64,000 nucleotides of DNA from the NCBI GenBank assembly GCA_907163375.1, contig CAJQUW010002133.1, positions 62,001 through 126,000 of the forward strand, given 5' to 3'. The notes beneath the pieces are model-generated. The model saw only the letters and a program-made list of their open reading frames with translations, ran no database searches and was not told the DNA's origin. Origin of the DNA: Prostheceraeus crozeri (Eukaryota > Platyhelminthes > Polycladida > Euryleptidae). Positions 32,891-42,028 of this stretch are shown in pieces (within the stretch, counting starts at the first letter, position 1; each line of letters begins with the position of its first letter). Both the position numbers and the translations under genes were made by a program.

Positions 32891-33961
32891 TTACCTAGTC
32901 TCCTTACGGCGGAGATGGAGTTTGAAATAGGATCGTCCTTCATGAATCGGAATAAATTCGCCATCATCACCACGCAACTGAATTTCAATCTCATCAATAG
33001 CGGATGTAAAAATGGGGTAATAATCAATATTGGACACTTCATACGACACCATTTCCCCCAAACGTTGTTTCTCTTCAATGGGGTGAATTTTCAAGATTTG
33101 TTCACGTTGTCCTCCCACAATACTTTCCGCCACAATATTACAATAGACGATAATGTTGAAGGAATTGGGAGTCATGCTGAGGGGAGAGAGTGTTGTCATC
33201 TGTGTATTGGGTCCATAATAGGATTGGGGTAGACCTATACGATAACTCAACGCTTCTCCAAAATCAATAAAGGCATGTTCCGCGGTTTTCACCGTCAAAT
33301 AATGATCTTTCGAGAGAGAGAGGGGTACATCCGTCCACGCCTGTAAATTCACTTGGAGTTTAGAAAAGAGTCCTTCCAAAGTATAACTCCCTTTGGGAAT
33401 GCGGACACGATGAAACGAGGTAGAAATGTCCAGGGTGGGGTTGATGTAACCTTGCCGAATCATGTGGTCATAGATGTGCAACGGTTTCATGGTCTTGCTA
33501 TAGAGATGAAGAAAAGGGCGAGGTGTGGGATGTGTATTCACCATCACCGATTGAATATCTTGTTTTCCCACATCCACTCCCAACACCATACCATCCACTA
33601 GATAAAACATGTTTTCTTGCCAGCGTTCCATCATGGTCGTCATGAGCTGTTGCATATCCTCACTGAACCATCCAATAAAGGAAGTCAATCTATCTTTGCA
33701 GACTTTCAGGGTGGATCCATCTTGATACGCGACAGCGGGTGAATACAATGTCTTATCAGAGAGTCTATCTCCAAACAAGTAGGATTGTAAACACGTATTG
33801 GCCAACAGCTCTTTCGATTCGTAAGCATAAGGGAAATAGGATTTCTGAAACAAGCGATCCAATTCCTTCCCTTTCCATGGGAAGAGGGTGTCGAGGGTGT
33901 GGTTCCATCCTTTGGCATAATCAAAGGTATATTCCGGTAAACCATAGATGTGTAATGTCAT
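32891..33961 (-). CDS. Penton-type minor capsid protein, second copy
   Basis: 356 residues. The C-terminal 90 residues (FNIIVYCNIVAESIVGG...IEIQLRGDDGEFIPIHEGRSYFKLHLRR) are clearly homologous to those of the previous gene. The N-terminal LLSN/WEVGL module is absent. It lies between the other two penton-type genes, and the late-type motif of the downstream gene overlaps its stop codon. Probably a vertex component. Confidence 0.7.
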   Translation of the reverse strand: MTLHIYGLPEYTFDYAKGWNHTLDTLFPWKGKELDRLFQKSYFPYAYESKELLANTCLQSYLFGDRLSDKTLYSPAVAYQDGSTLKVCKDRLTSFIGWFSEDMQQLMTTMMERWQENMFYLVDGMVLGVDVGKQDIQSVMVNTHPTPRPFLHLYSKTMKPLHIYDHMIRQGYINPTLDISTSFHRVRIPKGSYTLEGLFSKLQVNLQAWTDVPLSLSKDHYLTVKTAEHAFIDFGEALSYRIGLPQSYYGPNTQMTTLSPLSMTPNSFNIIVYCNIVAESIVGGQREQILKIHPIEEKQRLGEMVSYEVSNIDYYPIFTSAIDEIEIQLRGDDGEFIPIHEGRSYFKLHLRRKETR

Positions 33962-33985
33962 CCCATGGGTGACATGTTTTGGACG

Positions 33986-36739
33986 TTATTGATAGCGACG
34001 GTAACTTGCAGAACAATGTTCCGGCGTTTCCGAGTGTATACAGGTTTGTTCATGATAGGTGAACATACCATATTCATGACTATGATTCAACATGTGTTGC
34101 CAGAGTTGTGGGGGATTGATTTTCAACCCATACCCTTCCGCGATTTTAAAGTGAAGCACGTGAAAGACGCCCACTGTGGTATACGTCACCCACACCATAT
34201 CAGGTAGGGGGATGGCTTGATTGAAAGCTTGCACAAAGGATTGGAGGGTATAATATTTCGTGGGTAAATTGAATCGTAATGGACTAGGGAGATGAGATAG
34301 GGTATGAAAAATCTCAAAAGAGTCGCCATGTTTGATGTTGAGAATATTGGGATGCTTCTTATCCTCGGTCTTATACTGTTGTGTCGGTTTTCCGTTTCGA
34401 AGCAAGACATGGGTCCCACTCAATGCATAGGGCACACTCTTCTTTTCAAAGAGAGTGTCCAATTCCATGGTTTGTTTCTGAAGGATAAAGGAGGGAACAT
34501 GAATCGTGCTGAGGGGGATTTCCAAGATCCATTCTTCCCACACGTAGGTAGTCACTTGTTCTGCTTTGAAAATCTCAAAGGCTTTAGAGTGTGGGTCCAT
34601 CTTGATTTCCATATCGTCCGTGCAATCGATGGTCAGCTCATAATGATAGGACATGGATGTAATGGTCCATGTCATGGGGGTGGGGAAGATGGTATTCAAA
34701 TAGGTTTCCAACGAATAATAACCTGTGGGGACGATAGATCTCCATGTCTTATCACTCTCTAAATTCTTGTAATAAAACGATTCAGGTCTAGACACATAAA
34801 ATAACAGTTTGTTCCCCTTGATGAGTTGACAAAGATCCGATGTCAACACAGTCACTTCTGCATTCACCCTATCTCGTTCACGAACGATCTCGTCAAGATT
34901 ATCAGTTCCTGCAGTGGGTTTGAATGCTTTCACCCTCCTTCTTAACGTTGCAAACCGTTCCTGTTTCACTTCAAAATCATGGAGAATAGTCCCATACAGC
35001 TCCATCAAATCCACCAAACTATGATAGGCAAATACATTATACGTGTTGTAGATATGATACTTTTCCGTAGGGGTGAAGGGAAGGGCATGTTGCCCCGTTT
35101 CATGCTGCATATCCGCACCACTGGCCAATACATTTTCTTTCCCATCTTTAGGATGGGAATGAACTAAATGATGATGAATGATGGGCCGTTTTGTACCTTG
35201 TTCCTTTTGAATCGATTGTTGAACATTTTTCAATAAGACAGAATCAAACAATCGCTTCTTGGCTCCGAATCGTTTAGAGACTAAAACACCTTCCATCTTG
35301 TGTTGACGTAGGTGTCGCATCATGTTGCGGTACTTTTCATTCAGTGTGTTGATATAGGTAGGCAAGAAACGGGTGGTGACTAAATCAGGAGCGTCGGCTA
35401 TATGGAGGGTAGGATCGATTTTGTGTAAGTGTGTATCAATCTTGTCATACAATTGATCAATACGGTTTCTGAACCATGACACATGTTTTTTCTTGGGATG
35501 TGGATACTTCTTTTCACGTTCTTTTGGGGTGAGTGGATTGAGGAACTCCACTGGGAAAATAAATTGATTTTTCGTGGTGCGTGTTGGTAAAGCAATCCAT
35601 TTTTTAGAGGCCAAATGTTGCATTCGGAAAAAGGTGTGTTGGTACATTCTCACGGCTTTCATCAACGCTCTCAGTTTAGGAAGAAGGGTGCGAAGATTAT
35701 GAAACAGGCCTATATGCCCTCTGGGAATAGGAGGTGCCTTTGCATTGCGTTTGAGAGAACTCACAAAGGTATCGGTCCTCATCCACACAGCACGTGTCGT
35801 ATCATCACTCAGGGGTTGTATATCCTGATAGGTCACTGGAGGTGCCATGGTAACAGTGGCTATTTTCTGCAATTCGGAGAGGATTCCATAATCCATCGCA
35901 GACAATGTATAATTGGAAGCATGATTTACATGAAAGGACAACCTGCTGGACGAATGAAACACTAATTTCCCCACACCAAACCATTCTAATTGTTTGAATA
36001 AATTGAGCACTGAGATTTCATTTCCCATCAACCTTTCAATCCCATGTTTGGCAAAATGGCAGCGGTGTAAGGGAATCACACTGAACCAATAGTCATGGGC
36101 GGGATATTTCTTTACGTCACATTCCTTTCGATGAATGGAGAGTCGTGTATGGATCCGAACGACATCCTTCAACGATAAATGATAGACGCATTTGTCCAAT
36201 AAGAGTGAGGCCGCCAAATGAGGGGAAAACACAAGGACGTAATGAAAGGCGGAGAATTCCTTGATTTGAAACAGGGAAAATGGGGCAATGTCAATCACAT
36301 AGACATCTGCTTCCTCTATGCCATTGCCTCCATAATACAAGTAGGATGGATGTGTCGTGACAGTCATCATGCTGGAAATGGTGCGGCGTGTATATAATTC
36401 CAACGCTGTGATCATGGGGACTCGTTTCACTTCCTCATCGGATTCAAAAATGGTGTGACGACGGACCACATTGGTCCCTTCCATCGTATAATAAGGCAAA
36501 TAGGCCTTCAAATCTTTCGTATCCACCATTTTCCCCTCGGTAATACAACAATCTTCGGGAATCGTATCCACATTATTCACATACCCAAACTCTTTCAAAC
36601 CTACTTCCCATGTTTCTCCTTTAGGAATAAAAAGTGGATTTTCCAGTCGTGTAAAGAAATGATTGGCTTTATTGTCATACAAATGGGGTTGAGTATTGCT
36701 CAACAAGTACACATGTTGTTCCTCATGCAGTTCCTGCAT
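33986..36739 (-). CDS. Large penton-type protein (about 917 aa)
   Basis: The start is placed at the ATG 36739 (MQELHEEQHVYLLSN), which lines up with the start of the 32866 gene and leaves a CTAGGT motif 28 nt upstream. An ATG nine codons earlier is open too. The N-terminal module YLLSNTQPHLYDNKANHFFTRL...WEVGLKEFGYVNN is the penton signature. The remainder is long and unrecognised. A segment near the C-terminus (LPTKYYTLQSFVQAFNQ) resembles one in the smaller paralogues (IPKGSYTLEGLFSKLQ). It may act as a spike or fibre on the vertex; that is inference. Confidence 0.7.
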   Translation of the reverse strand: MQELHEEQHVYLLSNTQPHLYDNKANHFFTRLENPLFIPKGETWEVGLKEFGYVNNVDTIPEDCCITEGKMVDTKDLKAYLPYYTMEGTNVVRRHTIFESDEEVKRVPMITALELYTRRTISSMMTVTTHPSYLYYGGNGIEEADVYVIDIAPFSLFQIKEFSAFHYVLVFSPHLAASLLLDKCVYHLSLKDVVRIHTRLSIHRKECDVKKYPAHDYWFSVIPLHRCHFAKHGIERLMGNEISVLNLFKQLEWFGVGKLVFHSSSRLSFHVNHASNYTLSAMDYGILSELQKIATVTMAPPVTYQDIQPLSDDTTRAVWMRTDTFVSSLKRNAKAPPIPRGHIGLFHNLRTLLPKLRALMKAVRMYQHTFFRMQHLASKKWIALPTRTTKNQFIFPVEFLNPLTPKEREKKYPHPKKKHVSWFRNRIDQLYDKIDTHLHKIDPTLHIADAPDLVTTRFLPTYINTLNEKYRNMMRHLRQHKMEGVLVSKRFGAKKRLFDSVLLKNVQQSIQKEQGTKRPIIHHHLVHSHPKDGKENVLASGADMQHETGQHALPFTPTEKYHIYNTYNVFAYHSLVDLMELYGTILHDFEVKQERFATLRRRVKAFKPTAGTDNLDEIVRERDRVNAEVTVLTSDLCQLIKGNKLLFYVSRPESFYYKNLESDKTWRSIVPTGYYSLETYLNTIFPTPMTWTITSMSYHYELTIDCTDDMEIKMDPHSKAFEIFKAEQVTTYVWEEWILEIPLSTIHVPSFILQKQTMELDTLFEKKSVPYALSGTHVLLRNGKPTQQYKTEDKKHPNILNIKHGDSFEIFHTLSHLPSPLRFNLPTKYYTLQSFVQAFNQAIPLPDMVWVTYTTVGVFHVLHFKIAEGYGLKINPPQLWQHMLNHSHEYGMFTYHEQTCIHSETPEHCSASYRRYQ

Positions 36740-36749
36740 GATTACAAAA

Positions 36750-38003
36750 TCAATAGCGGCGTACATTACCTAGAGGTTCTAAGTCTGTCACCCATGAGTT
36801 CATCGAGGCCGGATAACCTTGCCAGTGCACAAAATATTCTGGTCGTCCATTCCGACGTCGGGTCTTGAGAACTTTGTCCACTTGATAGACTTCTTCCTCC
36901 CGATGAATCACTTGTAATTCCTGAGCATAAAAGGATCCTTTGATCTCTTCTCCACTCAAGTCTTTGATCTTGTACATTTTGGTACCATGGGGGTTCTTGA
37001 GAATGTTGGAGACAATGAACTCTTCCGTCGACCAATTCGCTTCATACCCTCGTCCAAACGTTCCTTTATCACGTGAAATACGTACCCGTGCTCCCACAGG
37101 GATAGAATTCCTCGGGACTGCATCCTTTTTATAGTTTTGTCGGAGACGTTTCGCATTGTTTCGTTTCACTTCCTCGGCATTGGAGGCATTCACATCCATC
37201 GGGGTGAAACCTGTGGATGAATGGGTGCTGTGATTGTATGCATACATGACATCTGCGATATAATCCACCCAATTCTTGTCATTGGTGGCTGTAAAGATAC
37301 GTTCCAATTTATTCTTGACCGTACGGTTCAATCGTTCGACATGAGCACATTTATAGGGACTGTAGATGGAAAACAATTCAATAGCGTGCTTGTCCAAGAC
37401 GTCTTTTACCGGTCGGTTATAAAATTCACGACCCTGATCCGTTTGTAGTCGTTGCGGGGTGGGAATGGTTGCGAAAATGGCTTCTAAAACCCCCGACACT
37501 TCTTTGGCACTCTTGGTCTTGAGAGGGAATGCCCAGGCTTTGCGTGTAAAGATGTCCATCACCATGAGAATATACTTGTAGCCACGATTATACTGTGCAT
37601 ACTTTTGATAATCGACAATATCCGCTTGAAATTGAATTTGCGGACCGCGTACACGATACGGGTGCAAAGGCTTAATACGATGCAATCGAGATTTGTGAAG
37701 GGTGTAGGTCGGTTGACGCATTAACCATTGTTTGACTTTTGTTTTTGAATAATGTGAAGCAGCAGCAAGTGCATTGACGCTTCCGTAGCCAGCGGGATGT
37801 TTGGGATTGTAATAAATCTTGTGCAACACCTCCTCCATCAACACAATCTGCTTGGTATTGACGTGGGGGTTGAAGATAGGCGGTATTCCCGTTGGAACAA
37901 CAATTAAAGCTCGCCGTGATGGTGTACTGTGTCTCTGCGCTGTCGTCTGCGTTGCCTTGGCCGCAACAACGTCCAAAGATACGCGATAAGAATGAGGAGG
38001 CAA
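36750..38003 (-). CDS. int: Retroviral-type integrase with C-terminal chromodomain
   Basis: Inserts the element. The N-terminal region has LHKIYYNPKHPAGYGSVNAL, typical of Polinton integrases. The DDE core shows D in QFQADIVDY, D in LQTDQGREFYN and E in HVERLNRTVKNK. A C-terminal chromodomain (EVYQVDKVLKTRR...EYFVHWQGYPASMNSWV) would bind methylated histones and guide insertion. The frame given opens with a non-ATG codon; an ATG at 38025 lies just upstream in another register, so the true start is uncertain. The ATPase gene ends at 38025. Confidence 0.9.
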   Translation of the reverse strand: MPPHSYRVSLDVVAAKATQTTAQRHSTPSRRALIVVPTGIPPIFNPHVNTKQIVLMEEVLHKIYYNPKHPAGYGSVNALAAASHYSKTKVKQWLMRQPTYTLHKSRLHRIKPLHPYRVRGPQIQFQADIVDYQKYAQYNRGYKYILMVMDIFTRKAWAFPLKTKSAKEVSGVLEAIFATIPTPQRLQTDQGREFYNRPVKDVLDKHAIELFSIYSPYKCAHVERLNRTVKNKLERIFTATNDKNWVDYIADVMYAYNHSTHSSTGFTPMDVNASNAEEVKRNNAKRLRQNYKKDAVPRNSIPVGARVRISRDKGTFGRGYEANWSTEEFIVSNILKNPHGTKMYKIKDLSGEEIKGSFYAQELQVIHREEEVYQVDKVLKTRRRNGRPEYFVHWQGYPASMNSWVTDLEPLGNVRRY

Positions 38004-38024
38004 TTGGCGCGGCTGCCGTTGCCA

Positions 38025-39215
38025 TTACCTGAATGGTGAGCCATAGGATCCCAATTCAAGAACTCCTTTTTTACTTAAACGAGTATTGATGGACGATTTC
38101 AAGGGAGATCGCTTCGTCTTGGGAGAGGTGACAACAGAAGGTTTGACGACTTTCCCTTTCGATCGCTTGAGGACGGGTGGATCTGCAACGTGCGTGAGCG
38201 GAGGTTTTGTGACGTGCGTGAGCGGAGGTTTTGCGGTGTGCGTGAGCAGAGGTTTTTCCAATCGCTTCCCATGATCATTGTCCAAATTGAAAAATTGGCG
38301 ACGAAATTTATCGAACAAATACAACCGGGCGTTCCATGCAGCGATATCATTGGCGGTAGGACGGTGACGCACAATATCTCGTGCAATACGATCAAGATGG
38401 GCTTGTTGAGGAGTCATCATCATGGTTCTCACCCTCTGATCTTCCGCTTGACGTTGTAACATGGTCGACATCAGTTGGGTACTGTCACCACCGCCGCCCA
38501 TTTGCTGTCCGCCACCGGTGTGTTCATTCATGTCAGATTTGGGAACCACCACTAATTCACTAAAGTCCATTTTCGTTTTATTGGGTCTTTTGCTTAACTT
38601 AAACACAATCATAGGTGGATTAAATAAGTTGGTGCGAAATCGGTACTCAAACGGACAATTTGTAGTGAAATCAATAAAGAGGTAGGCATAATTCCCATAC
38701 TTTTGAACCAATGTCGTTAATATATCATGTACGACGCTCATATTGCCTTTCGGGAGCATTTGCCCCATGAATTGAGCCAATTGTTGTTGATTTCTCGGAT
38801 TATTGAACGCGACCAAATAATGGACATTGCCATTACGCATACGTTGTTCTTTATCACCATACAAATACTGTGTGATTTGCACTGCGAAAAACCGTTTATG
38901 ATGAGATCCTCTTAAAAATAATCCCGTCACAGTTTCATTGTTTTGAGATTCCTGTTGTAAATCATCGAGAATAATTAAATCATTTTCTTGCAATTGATCA
39001 AAAACATCTTGGGTAGGCACACCCATTTTCAAGATCACATCTTGTAACTCTTTATGAAATGGACTTTCTATCCCATAATACCACCAGACTTTACGAATGG
39101 GTTTTTTAAATAAAGTATGACGGTTCTGGATCATATTCGCCACAAACGTGGACTTTCCCGATTTACTAGGACCCGAGACAATCATGGATGAGTCATTCTC
39201 TAAACGGAAATCCAT
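38025..39215 (-). CDS. FtsK/HerA-type genome-packaging ATPase
   Basis: 396 residues. Walker A is GPSKSGKST (residues 15-23) and Walker B is NDLIILDDLQQ (about 80-90), as in Polinton and adenovirus-like packaging ATPases. The C-terminal third holds proline-rich repeats of KPPLTHV type, unusual for the family and likely disordered. It would pump the genome into the capsid. Confidence 0.9.
   Translation of the reverse strand: MDFRLENDSSMIVSGPSKSGKSTFVANMIQNRHTLFKKPIRKVWWYYGIESPFHKELQDVILKMGVPTQDVFDQLQENDLIILDDLQQESQNNETVTGLFLRGSHHKRFFAVQITQYLYGDKEQRMRNGNVHYLVAFNNPRNQQQLAQFMGQMLPKGNMSVVHDILTTLVQKYGNYAYLFIDFTTNCPFEYRFRTNLFNPPMIVFKLSKRPNKTKMDFSELVVVPKSDMNEHTGGGQQMGGGGDSTQLMSTMLQRQAEDQRVRTMMMTPQQAHLDRIARDIVRHRPTANDIAAWNARLYLFDKFRRQFFNLDNDHGKRLEKPLLTHTAKPPLTHVTKPPLTHVADPPVLKRSKGKVVKPSVVTSPKTKRSPLKSSINTRLSKKGVLELGSYGSPFR
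38180..38260. repeat. 27-bp-type coding repeats at the ATPase C-terminus
   Basis: Three units of about 27 bp (GTGCGTGAGCGGAGGTTTTGTGA type, plus-strand orientation) encode the proline-rich KPPLTHV repeats. Confidence 0.8.
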
Positions 39216-39271
39216 CTTGTCAAATCATAAAAGTCAGACATATATTCCATGCATCATGTATTAAACATAAC

Positions 39272-40801
39272 TTAAAATTGTTTCCAGAACATAGAATCAT
39301 TTCCAGAATAAAGAAGAGGTGGAATAAAACGTCCACGTGTACATGTTTTAAAGAGTGAGTTTTCAAGAGCAGTCACCATTTCACTCATCAATGTCCTTTC
39401 CATGTCATGGGTAAGAGGATTCATATTGTGCCGTGCAAATGCTTCCTTCAACATGTTGGGAAAGGCGCGACGATGGATTTCGTAGGCAGTACGCACAATG
39501 AAATAATGTTCAATATAGTTCAACACAGACCACTTCTCATTGACACACTGTCCTGCTTTGTACCATGAGGATGACACATACCACTGACTCTCCTGCTTAT
39601 GTTCCACCATATCCTTGAACATTTCGAGGAATCGATTGATCCATTTCTCGGCTTGTATTTGATCACCGTCAAAGATATGCAGCGCGTGTGACTCTTCCCG
39701 GATGCGAATGTACACGCCGAGTGCTTGCGCCTTGGAATAATCCGTCCGCATCCTCTTCCAATCCTCCTCCTCCGTAGGTTGAGCACTCCACCTTTGAGAA
39801 AGCATGCTTGTCATCTCATCCTCCTTTTCTTTCATAAGTACAGTGCTGTCCTCTGATTGGGAGAGATGATCGAGATCCTCTATAAAGTGATTGAGTTCCT
39901 CCCAATCAATATCCCGTTTAGGTTGCACCATGTGTATCAGATTAAATAAACCACTGGAGGGAATGGATGCCTTCTTTATATCGAGTGTTAGCTTTGTCTT
40001 CTTCTTCTTCTTCTTTTCCTCCACCGCTGTGCTCTGACCTTCCTCCACCTGTTTGATACGGACTTGGATTTGATCCACAGTAAAACACAGTTTCAGAGTC
40101 TTTGTCTGTGGATTACAGTATATGCCTGTGACGCGGAAGATGGTATTTGCTTGAAGGAAGGTATTCGCCTTGAGATTGGAAAGAAGATGTCCAAGAGTGG
40201 CCAAACTAACCTTCTTGTTCTTTCCATTCTCCTTCATCAGGAAGATGGGTGTGTCCTGCTTCAGCTTCATAAAGACACTGTCATAGGCCGATTTCTTGTG
40301 TACATAACCGAGACAGGAGGTGAGGTTGTAGGTAGATTCGGGTTGGACTTGTTTGTAGAGGGATTGTATCGCATCTTCCAACATCTCCAGATCGCGTGAG
40401 ACGGCTTGAGAAATGGTGAAGAGGGAGGAGAGTTGATCGGAACCGTACCCAGCGTCATTGTACGTTTGTGCACGCCATCCATAAAATCCCATGGCAAACA
40501 CGAGTTTTGAAATGTCTCGTCGTGATTGCCAATCCATCGCATCCATCATCGCATTCTCTCCGCGAATGGGATAATATCCAGTGTTACCCCATTTCTTGCC
40601 CAATACCAGCCGTGTGATGGGCAGAGGCTCCAACTGTGGATGTGCCTTTGTAAGGTAGTTCTTGTCGGCTTTCCCATTCGTATGGAAATAGGGCTCCCTC
40701 GCTTCAACAAAGACTGGCTTCGATGTCGGTGCATCTGACGAATACGTGACTTTCGCCTTCTTCGCGAGAGGAGCTTCCAACCTGTTCGTACGTTTACCCA
40801 T
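39272..40801 (-). CDS. Unrecognised 509-aa protein with its own TATA promoter
   Basis: The N-terminus is basic (MGKRTNRLEAPLAKKAKV, possible nuclear signal). The body is mixed alpha/beta with no motif I know, and a lysine run (KKKKKK, about residue 265) splits it. A TATA box on the minus strand (CTATATAAAC, 40831-40840) lies 29 nt before the ATG, and GAGCAC-type repeats lie behind it (40880-40915), as in the TIRs. That places it with the replication genes; a terminal protein or replication accessory factor is possible but not shown. Confidence 0.7.
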   Translation of the reverse strand: MGKRTNRLEAPLAKKAKVTYSSDAPTSKPVFVEAREPYFHTNGKADKNYLTKAHPQLEPLPITRLVLGKKWGNTGYYPIRGENAMMDAMDWQSRRDISKLVFAMGFYGWRAQTYNDAGYGSDQLSSLFTISQAVSRDLEMLEDAIQSLYKQVQPESTYNLTSCLGYVHKKSAYDSVFMKLKQDTPIFLMKENGKNKKVSLATLGHLLSNLKANTFLQANTIFRVTGIYCNPQTKTLKLCFTVDQIQVRIKQVEEGQSTAVEEKKKKKKTKLTLDIKKASIPSSGLFNLIHMVQPKRDIDWEELNHFIEDLDHLSQSEDSTVLMKEKEDEMTSMLSQRWSAQPTEEEDWKRMRTDYSKAQALGVYIRIREESHALHIFDGDQIQAEKWINRFLEMFKDMVEHKQESQWYVSSSWYKAGQCVNEKWSVLNYIEHYFIVRTAYEIHRRAFPNMLKEAFARHNMNPLTHDMERTLMSEMVTALENSLFKTCTRGRFIPPLLYSGNDSMFWKQF

Positions 40802-40830
40802 GACTGAATGAAAATGATTGAAATGGCTCA

Positions 40831-40915
40831 GTTTATATAGAGTTGAGCGTGGGAAAATTTCTTCTCATTGGTTGACGCCCACGCATAGAAGTGCTCTGAT
40901 TGGTGCTCCGTGAAA
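40831..40915 (-). promoter_or_regulatory. TATA box and GAGCAC elements upstream of the 509-aa gene
   Basis: A minus-strand TATATAAA is preceded by GAGCACCAATCAGAGCAC (reading of 40893-40910). The same words occur in the TIRs (GAGCACCAATCGGAGCAC). Shared control with the TIR promoters is likely. Confidence 0.7.
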
Positions 40916-40969
40916 TTCACGATGAATCATTCATTTTTGGTGGTGTACGGGGCTTGTCCCTTTTTGTAG

Positions 40970-41310
40970 GTCAAATTCACGAGATATCGCTTGATTTCAT
41001 GGGAATTTGCTGAGTCATTTTACGATAACATCGGTCGATTTGGTGTGGAAAAGTACCTCAGAATTCTCGATAAATCACCTGATTTTACGAGGATTTGTAA
41101 CAGAGTGTGTTCTTCAAAGTCACAGTGAATCGATTGATATCATGGGAAAATGACACATCAAATCCGTAGTATTTTTAACGATGTCATGGGAAAATCATCC
41201 TTTAAATCTTCGGTATATCGTTTGATTTCATAGGAATTTTACTGTGTGAACGTGTCTTATTCACACTCTTCGGTAAATTGTTCGATTTCATGGGAATTTC
41301 ATTGTGCGGT
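40970..41310. repeat. Degenerate GATTTCATGGGAATTT repeats
   Basis: At least five copies of a TCGNTTGATTTCATGGGAATTT-like unit lie near 40985, 41132, 41180, 41216 and 41278. The last two extend into the next gene and encode its repeated IPMKSN peptides. Confidence 0.75.
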
Positions 41311-41564
41311 TTGGTGGGGTTGAGTATAGGCGTTTTGGACACATCATAATTGACGACTTCCACATCGAGTAAGGGTTTTCCACTCTCTTTACGTTTTTTG
41401 ATATCTTTCATCATTTTTCGACCAGATAAGAGGGTAACCAAAATGAATATGACGAGTGTAAAGAATTGTGATAGGGTTTCTTTGAATGAACCAATGAGTG
41501 AACATTTTAAATCTCCTCCGTTGGCTGTTGAAAGTGTGTTCGCTATGGATTGAACAGTGTCCAT
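41202..41564 (-). CDS. Small single-pass membrane protein with IPMKSN repeats
   Basis: 120 residues. One transmembrane helix (QFFTLVIFILVTLLSG, about residues 33-48) is followed by a basic tail with two IPMKSN repeats encoded by the adjacent DNA repeat. A late-type motif (41596-41602) lies 31 nt before the ATG. Position among structural genes suggests a virion or membrane-contact role; no family match. Confidence 0.6.
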   Translation of the reverse strand: MDTVQSIANTLSTANGGDLKCSLIGSFKETLSQFFTLVIFILVTLLSGRKMMKDIKKRKESGKPLLDVEVVNYDVSKTPILNPTKPHNEIPMKSNNLPKSVNKTRSHSKIPMKSNDIPKI

Positions 41565-41597
41565 GATGATAGTGTTGATGACGTGGGTATGGTTTAC

Positions 41598-41993
41598 TTA
41601 GTGTTTGGAGCCGATCGATGCATGTAAGGCTTGTTTGAAAGCTGCTGGATTATCGTGATATGCCATGGCATAGGCTTGTGCGAAGGGGATTTGTTTCTTG
41701 TTAAATTTCCGTTTTTGGCCCAAGTATTTGCGAGTTTGAGGGGGTGGTTTCACAAATTTGCGGAGAATTCCTTTGTAAGATTGAATAAACTCGTGCTGTA
41801 AAGGTGATAATTTCCCTGGATTCTCTCGCATTTTGCTCATGAGTGCTTGCATATCCTTGACATATTCCTCAGGCAATTGATCGACATGACGGTTAATTTT
41901 CTTTTTCGAGCATCCTATCCCTGAACTTAGGGATTTCAGTACATTGGTAAAGTCCTGACGTCGACTTGAACATGATTCACACTGACACGTCAT
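41598..41993 (-). CDS. Unrecognised 131-aa protein with N-terminal cysteines
   Basis: It starts MTCQCESCSSRRQ, a possible metal-binding or disulphide cluster, followed by a basic helical region (MRENPGKLSPLQHEFIQSYK). A CTAAGTT motif (42021-42028) lies 27 nt before the ATG. No homologue recognised. Confidence 0.6.
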   Translation of the reverse strand: MTCQCESCSSRRQDFTNVLKSLSSGIGCSKKKINRHVDQLPEEYVKDMQALMSKMRENPGKLSPLQHEFIQSYKGILRKFVKPPPQTRKYLGQKRKFNKKQIPFAQAYAMAYHDNPAAFKQALHASIGSKH

Positions 41994-42028
41994 TCTTGTC
42001 TATCATCCTCTATCCCACATAACTTAGT

